Source of the DNA: Flavisolibacter sp.
Lineage (GTDB): Bacteria; Bacteroidota; Bacteroidia; Chitinophagales; Chitinophagaceae
NCBI GenBank assembly: GCA_025936195.1
Contig: JAICTW010000222.1
Location: 1-5,551 of the forward strand
Reading direction: 5' to 3'
Length of the DNA stretch: 5,551 bases
The notes beneath the pieces were generated by a model that worked only from the letters and a program-made list of their open reading frames with translations, was not told where the DNA came from and searched no databases. The position numbers and the translations under genes were made by a program. This document shows positions 1 through 5,550 of the stretch, in pieces (position 1 is the stretch's first letter; each line of letters begins with the position of its first letter).

Positions 1-1
1 A

Positions 2-823
2 TTACTGACCGTTGTTGCTTTCACTTCTTATGTTGTTTATAAATACAGGGAAAGAAAAAATAACGCTGCTCTAAAAACATTAAACCGCAAGTGGGAAATC
101 TTTATGATCGGTATTCCCAGCTTACTTGTGGCCGTTTTTCTTTATCTCAATATTAAAACCATCAACAGCGTTGAGCCATCCGCTAAAGGACAAACTCCTG
201 ATGCCATCATTACAGCGCATCAATGGTGGTGGCAAGCTAGTTATCCTTCTGCCAATGTCACTACCGCCAATGAAATTCATTTACCTGCAGGAAAAAAAAT
301 ATTATTGAAGTTATTGGCTGCTGATGTTATTCATGATTGGTGGGTCCCGCAATTTGGTAACAAGATGGACATGATACCCTCACAGGAAAATTATTTATGG
401 CTCACCATTAAAGAGCCTGGAGATTACTATGGCATTTGCAGTGAGTTCTGCGGAGCGCAACATGCACATATGCGCATTAAAGTAGTGGCGCAGACAGAAG
501 AAGATTTCAACAACTGGTTACAGCAACAGCAACCTGCAGTGAATACATCGGCAAGCAGCGGGGCACAATTATTTATGACCAAAACATGCGGCAATTGCCA
601 TCGCATTAATGGCACAGCAGCGAATGGCTCTGTTGGTCCCGACCTTACACATCTTGCCAGCCGCGAAACTTTATTAGCCGGCCTTTTGGAAAACAATTTG
701 CAAAACCTCGAGAGTTGGATCAAAGATCCGCAGCAGATAAAGCCCGGTGCCCGCATGCCCGATTTTCATTTGGATGATTCAACAGTAAAGGACATCGCAA
801 CTTATTTGTATAGTTTGAAATGA
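2..823 (+). CDS. coxB: Cytochrome c oxidase subunit II with fused cytochrome c domain (caa3 type), 5' partial
   Basis: Subunit II takes electrons from the periplasmic side and passes them through CuA to subunit I. The frame is open to the left edge, so the gene starts outside the window. The ATG at 104 is internal: the 34 codons before it encode the end of a first membrane helix and a basic loop, and the second helix (WEIF then MIGIPSLLVAVFLYL) spans that ATG. Numbering from the ATG at 104, the cupredoxin domain has HQWWW at 39-43 (aromatic electron-entry patch) and CuA ligands H77, C112, E114, C116, H120 and M123 in CSEFCGAQHAHM. A Gln-rich linker (about 139-143) leads to a class I cytochrome c domain with CGNCH at 162-166 and a likely axial Met at 218 (GARMP). 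The fused heme domain marks a caa3 oxidase. coxA follows after 65 bp. Function is secure; only the N-terminus is missing. Confidence 0.97.
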   Translation, partial: LLTVVAFTSYVVYKYRERKNNAALKTLNRKWEIFMIGIPSLLVAVFLYLNIKTINSVEPSAKGQTPDAIITAHQWWWQASYPSANVTTANEIHLPAGKKILLKLLAADVIHDWWVPQFGNKMDMIPSQENYLWLTIKEPGDYYGICSEFCGAQHAHMRIKVVAQTEEDFNNWLQQQQPAVNTSASSGAQLFMTKTCGNCHRINGTAANGSVGPDLTHLASRETLLAGLLENNLQNLESWIKDPQQIKPGARMPDFHLDDSTVKDIATYLYSLK

Positions 824-888
824 TTGAAAGTTATTTCAGTTGATAGCAGCAATAAATGATACACGATCCTACCCGTTAAACAAAAAGA

Positions 889-2532
889 ATGAAAGCAATT
901 TCGTTAGATAGCGTTGAAAACGATTTGCCTGTTGCACACAGAGACAGGACTTTGTTGCGTTGGCTATCGAGTGTGGATCATAAAGTGATCGGAAAATTGT
1001 ATTTACTTGCAGCGCTTTTGTTTTTTGTTATTGGTGGTGTGGAAGCTTTATTGATGCGAACACAACTGGCTGTTGCCAACAATCATTTTCTATCGCCCGA
1101 TGCATACAATCAGATCTTTACCATGCATGGTGTAACCATGATCTTTTTTGTGATGATGCCTGCATTGCTTGGACTGACAGTTTACATGGTTCCCTTAATG
1201 ATCGGCGCCAACGAAATGGCCTTCCCAAGATTGAATGCATTTTCTTTCTGGATCAGTTTTTTTGGAGGGCTGCTTTTGTATTTCAGTTTCGCTGCCGGTG
1301 GTGCACCTAATGCGGGGTGGTTTAATTATGCTCCGTTGAATGAAGAGAATTATTCCAACTCCGGTGTGAATTATTATGCAATGGGTTTGTTGCTGGCCGG
1401 AATTGGAAGTGTTACCACAGCCATCAATATTGTTGTTACGGTTTTGAAGATGCGTGTAAAAGGCATGAGCTTAAAACGCTTGCCCTTGTTTGTTTGGATG
1501 GCATTGGTGAATGGGTTTTTAATTATTGCCGCCATGCCTTCACTGAACGCAGCCATTTGTATGCTGGTGCTTGATCGTTTGATGGACGCCCACTTCTTCA
1601 ACACTACAGCAGGCGGCTCCGCTTTGTTATGGCAACATCTGTTCTGGATGTTCGGTCATCCTGAAGTGTATATTTTAATTCTGCCAGCTTTTGGAATTTA
1701 CTCGGAAGTATTCCAGGTATTTTCCCAGAAAAAAATATTCGGTTATGTTTTTGTAGCAGCATCTACCGTTGCCATTGGATTGTTATCCTTTGGTGTTTGG
1801 GCGCACCACATGTTTGCTGCCGGACTGGGAAACACAGCCAACAGCTTTTTTGCTGCCAGCAGTATGCTGATCGGCATCCCAACCGGAATTAAAATTTTTA
1901 ACTGGATCGGAACCATGTACGGCGGAAAAATAAGACTGACCACATCCATGTTATTCGCCATTGCTTTTTTGATTGAATTCACCATTGGCGGCTTGAGTGG
2001 CATTGAGTTCAGCATTGTGCCTATAGACTGGCAACTGACGGATACGTATTTTGTAGTGGCTCATTTACATTACGTTTTGTTGGGCGGCTCATTGCTTGGA
2101 TTATTCTCTGCTTTGTTTTACTGGTTCCCGAAAATTACCGGCAGAATGCTCAATGAAAAATTGGGCAGATGGTTTTTCTGGTTATTTGTAATTGGCTTCA
2201 ATCTCACTTTTTTTCTGCAACATTTTTTAGGATTGATGGGAATGCCGAGGAGAGTTTATACTTACCAAAACATTCCTTATTATACTCTTTTAAATTTTCT
2301 TTCCACTTCAGGAGCTTATTTAATGGGAGTAGCCGTTGTTGTTCTGATCTATAACATTTACAAAACAATGAAGAAGGAAGTAATGGAAAATAATGATCCC
2401 TGGAATGCGTTCACGCTGGAATGGTATGCAGGCGCTCCGCCCAATGAAAAAAATTTTGTTGATGTACCTGTGGTAACAAGCAGAAGACCATTTTATGATT
2501 TGAAGAATCCGCACAATCGTGACTATGATTAG
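889..2532 (+). CDS. coxA: Cytochrome c oxidase subunit I (heme-copper oxidase, A family)
   Basis: This is the catalytic subunit, which reduces O2 to water at heme a3/CuB in the inner membrane and pumps protons. At 547 residues it has the usual length and should form 12 membrane helices. Visible ligands are H80 (low-spin heme a, MHGVTM), H257 with Y261 (GHPEVY, CuB and its cross-linked Tyr), H306 and H307 (CuB), H392 (heme a3) and H394 (heme a) in AHLHYV. E259 is the D-channel gate Glu of the A1 subgroup and K335 (PTGIK) is the K-channel Lys. GMPRR at 451-455 is the heme propionate-binding loop. Two positions are odd: the usual D-channel entrance Asp (GAxDMAFP) is E109, and the usual His before Asp in the Mg-site motif (LHDTYF) is T384. 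The ATG at 889 gives the standard N-terminus leading into SSVDHKVIGKLYL. No Shine-Dalgarno is seen, only an A-rich leader. The S23 cassette starts right after the stop. Confidence 0.98.
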   Translation: MKAISLDSVENDLPVAHRDRTLLRWLSSVDHKVIGKLYLLAALLFFVIGGVEALLMRTQLAVANNHFLSPDAYNQIFTMHGVTMIFFVMMPALLGLTVYMVPLMIGANEMAFPRLNAFSFWISFFGGLLLYFSFAAGGAPNAGWFNYAPLNEENYSNSGVNYYAMGLLLAGIGSVTTAINIVVTVLKMRVKGMSLKRLPLFVWMALVNGFLIIAAMPSLNAAICMLVLDRLMDAHFFNTTAGGSALLWQHLFWMFGHPEVYILILPAFGIYSEVFQVFSQKKIFGYVFVAASTVAIGLLSFGVWAHHMFAAGLGNTANSFFAASSMLIGIPTGIKIFNWIGTMYGGKIRLTTSMLFAIAFLIEFTIGGLSGIEFSIVPIDWQLTDTYFVVAHLHYVLLGGSLLGLFSALFYWFPKITGRMLNEKLGRWFFWLFVIGFNLTFFLQHFLGLMGMPRRVYTYQNIPYYTLLNFLSTSGAYLMGVAVVVLIYNIYKTMKKEVMENNDPWNAFTLEWYAGAPPNEKNFVDVPVVTSRRPFYDLKNPHNRDYD

Positions 2533-2560
2533 GTGAATGGGCAATGGTGAATAGTCAATA
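2533..2560 (-). repeat. Left heptamer array (four units)
   Basis: Four contiguous 7-bp units follow the coxA stop with no spacer: GTGAATG at 2533, a diverged unit at 2540, GTGAATA at 2547 and GTCAATA at 2554. Read on the minus strand the last two are TATTCAC and TATTGAC, exactly the two unit types of the array at 2961-2995. The ATG at 2544 lies inside this array, so an open frame from 2544 into the S23 gene is probably fortuitous at its start. Confidence 0.8.
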
Positions 2561-2600
2561 CTTACTTGAAATGAGTAACTTTCTGTATAAACTAAAAACC

Positions 2601-2951
2601 ATGTTTTTAACACTCAATCATCAAAAACTGGAAGTTTATACCGCTTCAAAAAAATTCGTTATCGAATGTTATAGACTGACAAAGCAATTACCAGCGGAAG
2701 AAAAGTTTGGAATGATCTCGCAAATAAGAAGAGCTGCACTTTCTGTTCATTTGAATATTGCGGAAGGTGCTTCACGAAAATCAGACACAGAGAGAAAAAG
2801 ATATTATGAAGTGTCAAGAGGTTCGATTATTGAAATTGATGCTGCGCTAGACATTGCCAAGGCATTGAGCTATTTAGATGAACTCGATTTAGAAGCTTTA
2901 GGAATTTCAATGATACAGTGCTTTAAGCTGTTATCAGGAATGATCAGTTAA
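2601..2951 (+). CDS. Four-helix-bundle protein, S23/IVP family (23S rRNA intervening-sequence type)
   Basis: This protein of 116 residues (from the ATG at 2601) belongs to the small four-helix-bundle family first seen as ORFs in 23S rRNA intervening sequences and related to the Avd accessory protein of diversity-generating retroelements. Evidence is the N-terminal HQKLEVY (7-13), LTKQLPAEEKFGMISQIRRA (26-45), the signature SVHLNIAEG (48-56), a basic turn SRKSDTERKR (58-67) and GSIIEID (74-80). No membrane segment or signal peptide is seen, so it is probably cytoplasmic. In-frame ATGs exist at 2544 and 2571; I prefer 2601 because family members begin just before the KLEVY region and because 2544 lies in the repeat. 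The length fits the family. The gene has no known role in respiration and sits inside the cox operon, which supports insertion. Its function is unproven; RNA or nucleic-acid binding is often suggested. Confidence 0.88.
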   Translation: MFLTLNHQKLEVYTASKKFVIECYRLTKQLPAEEKFGMISQIRRAALSVHLNIAEGASRKSDTERKRYYEVSRGSIIEIDAALDIAKALSYLDELDLEALGISMIQCFKLLSGMIS

Positions 2952-2953
2952 GG

Positions 2954-2995
2954 CACTCACTATTCACTATTCACTATTGACTATTGACTATTGAC
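2954..2995 (+). repeat. Right heptamer array (six units) abutting coxC
   Basis: Two TATTCAC units (2961-2974) and three TATTGAC units (2975-2995) lie head to tail without a spacer, preceded by a diverged unit CACTCAC at 2954. The next seven bases, TATGAAC at 2996-3002, match TATTGAC at five of seven positions and contain the coxC ATG. The array fills the whole gap between the S23 stop and coxC, so it replaces any ribosome-binding site there. The order (TATTCAC inside, TATTGAC outside) and the G/C switch at one position look like local unit duplication. Confidence 0.92.
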
Positions 2996-2996
2996 T

Positions 2997-3545
2997 ATGA
3001 ACAAACTGATGATGAAATTAACCATAGGCTCCGAAGCCATATTTTTCATTTGTTTAATTGTGGCTTACCTGTTCTTTTGGAAGAATGGAAATTTTCAAAA
3101 ACAGGTTGCCGAGCACTTGCATATTAAAACAACAGGTTTGTTCACGATAGTTTTATTGAGCAGCAGCTTTACTTTTTGGCGGGCAGAAAAAAATCACCTG
3201 AAGCAAAACATCAAGGGAATGAAAGCTTGGCTGATTGTTACGATTGTATTGGGAATTATTTTTTTATTCGGACAAGGACGTGAATACTATAACCTCATCA
3301 AAGAAAATGTTTTGATCAGCAAAAGCGAATTCGGTTCTGCCTTTTATACACTAACGGGCTTTCATGGATTGCATGTGCTCATCGGTTTGATCATTTTAAC
3401 CATTGTGCTGGTACTGACAATGAATGGCTATTTGTTGAATAATAAGTCCACGGTCATTAGTACCGTTGGCATTTACTGGCATTTTGTGGATGTGGTCTGG
3501 ATTTTTGTTTTTACTACCATTTACGTATTGACCTATATTTTATGA
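2997..3545 (+). CDS. coxC: Cytochrome c oxidase subunit III
   Basis: Subunit III binds subunit I in the membrane, stabilises the catalytic core and sustains proton uptake. From the ATG at 2997 it has 182 residues, a normal length for the short five-helix bacterial form. Family marks are GSEAIFFICLIVAYLFF (11-27, first visible helix), GREYYNL (94-100), GFHGLHVLIG (121-130) and YWHFVDVVWIFVF (160-172). I chose ATG 2997 over the TTG at 2991, which is simply part of a TATTGAC repeat unit. ATGs at 3009 and 3012 are possible later starts that would still keep the first helix. No Shine-Dalgarno is visible, and the leader is the heptamer array. The stop overlaps the ctaG start as ATGA, indicating translational coupling. 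Identity is firm; the start is less so. Confidence 0.96.
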   Translation: MNKLMMKLTIGSEAIFFICLIVAYLFFWKNGNFQKQVAEHLHIKTTGLFTIVLLSSSFTFWRAEKNHLKQNIKGMKAWLIVTIVLGIIFLFGQGREYYNLIKENVLISKSEFGSAFYTLTGFHGLHVLIGLIILTIVLVLTMNGYLLNNKSTVISTVGIYWHFVDVVWIFVFTTIYVLTYIL

Positions 3546-4336
3546 AACAGCTACTCACCTTTTGGAGCTTTGATCTTTCATCAGTGTTCTTGTTTTTGAC
3601 ATTGATGATTTTTGTTGTGCTCACGAAGAGCTTTTCCAAAATTGTTTTCAACATCTTTCTTTTCTTCTTTCTCATCATCTGCTTTTTTTCGCCGCTGCAT
3701 ATTTTATCCGAGCACTATTTATTTTCTGCACACATGGTAGTGCATGTGCTGTTATTACTTTGTGTTGGTCCTTTGTTGGTGTTAAGTTTATCATCGCAGA
3801 AAAAACAATTCAATAGCTTCTTTTCTTTTCTGAAGCAACATCCTTTACTTGGTTGGCTCACCGGTGTAGGCATGATGTGGTTCTGGCATGTGCCGGTCAT
3901 TTTCAATGCGGCTATGTCATCCATGCATCAAAGCAGTTTCAGTAGTATTTCTGTCATCGAAGCATTGACTTTAATTATTGCAGGCGTTTTATTCAGCGCA
4001 CCGGTCATTCATTCCAATAAAGAATACCGGATAGATGCTTTGTCGGGAGTGGTGTACTTATTCACTGCCTGTATTGGATGTTCGCTGCTTGGTGTGCTCA
4101 TCACTTTTGCACCCACAGGTATGTATCACCATTTTCTTTCCATGAATGATGTGTATGGATTAAATAAAATTATTTCGCAACAATGGGGAATCACGCAATC
4201 TATGGATCAACAGGCTGCAGGATTGATCATGTGGGTGCCTTGTTGCCTGATCTATGTAACAGGCGCCATGTATTTATTGGTTCAATGGTTTTCACCTGTA
4301 GAAACGCAAAACATTGCGTCTATACACAAAAAATAA
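3542..4336 (+). CDS. ctaG: Cytochrome c oxidase assembly factor, caa3_CtaG family
   Basis: This integral membrane protein of 264 residues belongs to the CtaG family found with caa3 oxidases, thought to help deliver copper to the oxidase (known for Bacillus CtaG; unrelated to the mitochondrial Cox11-type protein also called CtaG). About seven hydrophobic segments are visible. Family motifs are HMVVHVLLLL (64-73), WFWHVPVIFNAAM (113-125), TFAPTGMYHH (188-197) and DQQAAGLIMWVP (222-233). The paired His in HMVVH and the WxWH-like motif are candidate metal ligands. Cysteines at 177 and 180 (CIGC) lie within a membrane segment and C234/C235 follow the WVP motif. The start overlaps the coxC stop by 4 bp, and a double stop (TAATAA) ends the gene 3 bp before the next ATG. 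The sequence supports the family clearly; the copper role is by homology. Confidence 0.95.
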   Translation: MKQLLTFWSFDLSSVFLFLTLMIFVVLTKSFSKIVFNIFLFFFLIICFFSPLHILSEHYLFSAHMVVHVLLLLCVGPLLVLSLSSQKKQFNSFFSFLKQHPLLGWLTGVGMMWFWHVPVIFNAAMSSMHQSSFSSISVIEALTLIIAGVLFSAPVIHSNKEYRIDALSGVVYLFTACIGCSLLGVLITFAPTGMYHHFLSMNDVYGLNKIISQQWGITQSMDQQAAGLIMWVPCCLIYVTGAMYLLVQWFSPVETQNIASIHKK

Positions 4337-4339
4337 TAA

Positions 4340-4573
4340 ATGAATGAGGAGATCAAACAGGAGAAACCCATCACGCAGGAATTTGTAAAAGCCAAGCCGG
4401 AGATTTTGCCGAGGCCCACCTACATGCCTTTTGTGTTGGCCATTTCGTTGCTCTTTGTTTGCTGGGGCTTATTGGCAAACTGGATCATTTCCCTTGCCGG
4501 ATTCATCGGCATGTGTATTTCATTTTACGGATGGATAAAAGAATTGTTACATGAACGAGGAGACGAAGATTGA
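4340..4573 (+). CDS. Small membrane protein, probable cytochrome c oxidase accessory subunit (subunit IV-like)
   Basis: This is a 77-residue protein with a charged N-terminal tail (1-22), a Pro-rich entry LPRPTYMP (23-30), two hydrophobic helices at about 31-47 and 49-66, and a charged end HERGDED. The layout with a P-x-P-aromatic entry before a helix pair resembles small subunit IV-like polypeptides of bacterial oxidases, but I cannot assign a family from sequence alone. It starts 3 bp after ctaG and its last 23 bp overlap the Rieske gene in another frame, so it is tightly built into the operon. That position is the main argument for a role in the oxidase. The start is the first ATG after the ctaG stop. 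Real gene: likely. Exact role: inferred. Confidence 0.8.
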   Translation: MNEEIKQEKPITQEFVKAKPEILPRPTYMPFVLAISLLFVCWGLLANWIISLAGFIGMCISFYGWIKELLHERGDED

Positions 4574-5072
4574 CAGAAGAAAATTTTTAGAACGGTTAAG
4601 CCTTTTAGCGGGAGCCGTTCCTGCAGCGGTTGTTGCTGTTCCTATTTTAAGTGCTTTGCTTGGACCTCTATTGGAAAAGCAAAAGCAAACCTGGAGAAAG
4701 GTGGCCAATGTAGCGGACATTCCCGTCGGTGAAACAAAACTGATCACCTATGTCAATGCAGATCCTTTGCCCTGGGCTGGCGTTACGGCAAAAGCCGCCG
4801 CATGGTTAAGAAGAGAGAGTGAAAATAAATTCATTGCTTTCTCTGCACACTGCACGCATCTAGGATGCCCCGTTCGCTGGGAAGCCGGTGCACAACTGTT
4901 CATGTGTCCCTGTCATGGTGGTGCATATTACAAAGATGGAACGGTTGCTGCAGGGCCACCTCCAAAGCCACTCACAAAAATTGATGTAAGAATTAATAAA
5001 GCCGATGTGGAAATAAGAACAGCACCGGTTCCGATTACGACAGGCCCCCTGTCACTTGGCGGGGGAACGTAG
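4551..5072 (+). CDS. Tat-exported Rieske 2Fe-2S protein (QcrA-like)
   Basis: This 173-residue Rieske protein would carry electrons on the periplasmic face. The N-terminus has a twin-arginine motif DRRKFLERL (8-16) followed by a hydrophobic stretch (about 17-40) that probably stays as a membrane anchor. The cluster-binding loops are CTHLGC (101-106) and CPCHGG (119-124): C101, H103, C119 and H122 bind the cluster, and C106 and C121 can form the stabilising disulfide. The Pro loop GPPPKPL (135-141) is present. The Ser that follows CPCHG in high-potential Rieske proteins is G124, while the Tyr two residues on is kept (Y126). No cytochrome b gene follows, so a complete bc-type complex is not encoded here. 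The start lies inside the previous gene (23-bp overlap) and gives the correct Tat signal. Family is firm; the physiological partner is unknown. Confidence 0.95.
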   Translation: MNEETKIDRRKFLERLSLLAGAVPAAVVAVPILSALLGPLLEKQKQTWRKVANVADIPVGETKLITYVNADPLPWAGVTAKAAAWLRRESENKFIAFSAHCTHLGCPVRWEAGAQLFMCPCHGGAYYKDGTVAAGPPPKPLTKIDVRINKADVEIRTAPVPITTGPLSLGGGT

Positions 5073-5175
5073 GTTGAAGAGAGCTTTCTGTTTTCAGTTT
5101 TGATTGAGGTGTATTTAAGCGTTTACGATTTAGATTTTACTTTTTATTTGAAGTAGTTCTTTAAAATAGAGTTGA

Positions 5176-5280
5176 ATGATTTTGTACTTAGCTGCATTGC
5201 TACTATCGTCTTCGGTTGTAGCCTGTGGCGCAGCAGGCGCCATCACTCTCTTGTACTGTAACGAGTCTGTTGAGCATTAG
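5176..5280 (+). CDS. Possible 34-residue lipoprotein-like or membrane peptide
   Basis: ATG at 5176 to TAG at 5278-5280 encodes a short peptide. It begins MILYLAALLL and continues with SSSVVACG, which resembles a short signal sequence ending in a lipobox-like Cys at residue 17. A second hydrophobic bit and a polar end (CNESVEH) follow. There is no basic residue near the start, which is atypical for a signal peptide, and no clear ribosome-binding site. It starts 103 bp after the Rieske stop. A chance frame in non-coding DNA is at least as likely. Confidence 0.22.
   Translation: MILYLAALLLSSSVVACGAAGAITLLYCNESVEH
5225..5243. other. GC-rich hairpin
   Basis: GGCGC at 5227-5231 and GCGCC at 5237-5241 are exact complements around a 5-base loop AGCAG. 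An extra T-A pair and a G-T wobble extend the stem to seven pairs. It stands out in A+T-rich surroundings. No T-run follows, so it does not look like an intrinsic terminator. It lies inside the short frame at 5176-5280. Confidence 0.4.
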
Positions 5281-5330
5281 GCAAGTGTCATCAATGGAAT
5301 TGAAAGTATTTTATTCGAAGTTTCTGAGCG

Positions 5331-5367
5331 CCGCAAAGAGCACAAAGAACACGCAAAGACCGCAAGG
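5331..5367. repeat. Degenerate GCAAAG direct repeat
   Basis: Four purine-rich units with a spacing of about 9-11 bp: CGCAAAGAG at 5332, CACAAAGAAC at 5341, CGCAAAGAC at 5352 and a partial CGCAAGG at 5361. Similar (CGCAAAG)n stretches occur between genes in several bacterial phyla, from general knowledge; their role is not known to me. It lies in the gene-poor stretch after the operon and is a second repeat family in the window, unrelated to the heptamers around the S23 gene. Confidence 0.65.
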
Positions 5368-5418
5368 AAAAAATTAATGCATCCGCTGCAAAATGCTTCG
5401 CGTCTTCTGTGACTCAGC

Positions 5419-5550
5419 CTAACGAAACAGTTCTTCTAATAAAAGAATAATTGAAACTAGTAGTGAACTTCGCAAATGATGATAAGCGATAAGTACGTAA
5501 AAGAGTGCGACGCAAGAGAAGCCAAATAGCAGCAATGCAGATGGGCTCAT
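5419..5550 (-). CDS. Hydrophobic minus-strand frame at right edge, possibly the 3' end of a membrane protein gene
   Basis: On the minus strand the frame runs from the right edge to a TAG at 5421-5419. The visible 43 codons include an ATG at 5550-5548, but only one base precedes it, so the frame may continue outside. The peptide has two strongly hydrophobic stretches (about 4-22 and 29-38) split by a short polar loop YHHLRSS, and ends EELFR, as in the tail of a membrane protein. If real, its gene converges on the cox operon. No family is recognised and the frame is short, so chance is a real possibility. Confidence 0.3.
   Translation of the reverse strand: MSPSALLLFGFSCVALFYVLIAYHHLRSSLLVSIILLLEELFR

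Larger units (their letters stand above)
2533..2995. mobile_element. Putative S23 cassette bounded by inverted heptamer arrays
   Basis: A block of about 463 bp interrupts the cox operon between coxA and coxC. It starts with the first base after the coxA TAG and ends two bases before the coxC ATG. Four 7-bp units on the left read as the reverse complement of the 7-bp units on the right, so the block has imperfect inverted ends around a single small gene. In the register where the last left unit opposes the first TATTCAC of the right array, I count 22 matches of 28. No transposase, integrase or reverse transcriptase is present. That the block is mobile is inferred from its position, the inverted arrays and the unrelated gene inside. 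An alternative is two independent expansions of a common intergenic repeat around an older insertion. Confidence 0.45.

Noticed and set aside
104..823. ATG at 104 as the start of coxB
   Set aside because: The frame is open to the left edge and the bases before 104 encode a normal basic loop and the beginning of the second membrane helix, so this Met is internal.
816..838. TGAAAT/ATTTCA inverted repeat after coxB as a terminator or operator
   Set aside because: The stem is short and A+T only, with no T-run; such pairs are expected by chance here.
2576..2583. TAACTTTC as a Bacteroidota TAnnTTTG promoter element for the S23 gene
   Set aside because: It misses the final G and no TTG-type upstream element lies at the right distance.
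2544..2600. Extended N-terminus of the S23 protein from ATG 2544 or 2571
   Set aside because: The first ATG lies in the heptamer array and the extra 19 residues do not resemble the family; ATG 2601 gives the usual length.
2320..2613. Minus-strand frame of 97 codons across the coxA end and left repeat
   Set aside because: It is the antisense of coxA, shows no recognisable motif, and the coxA reading is secure.
2954..2995. CRISPR array
   Set aside because: The 7-bp units are contiguous without spacers, far shorter than CRISPR repeats.
2991..2996. TTG at 2991 as the coxC start
   Set aside because: This TTG is part of a TATTGAC repeat unit and adds only two residues; the ATG at 2997 is simpler.
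5045..5065. CCCCC/GGGGG stem at the end of the Rieske gene as a terminator
   Set aside because: The stem has an 11-base loop, no T-run follows, and the bases encode the Gly-rich protein end.
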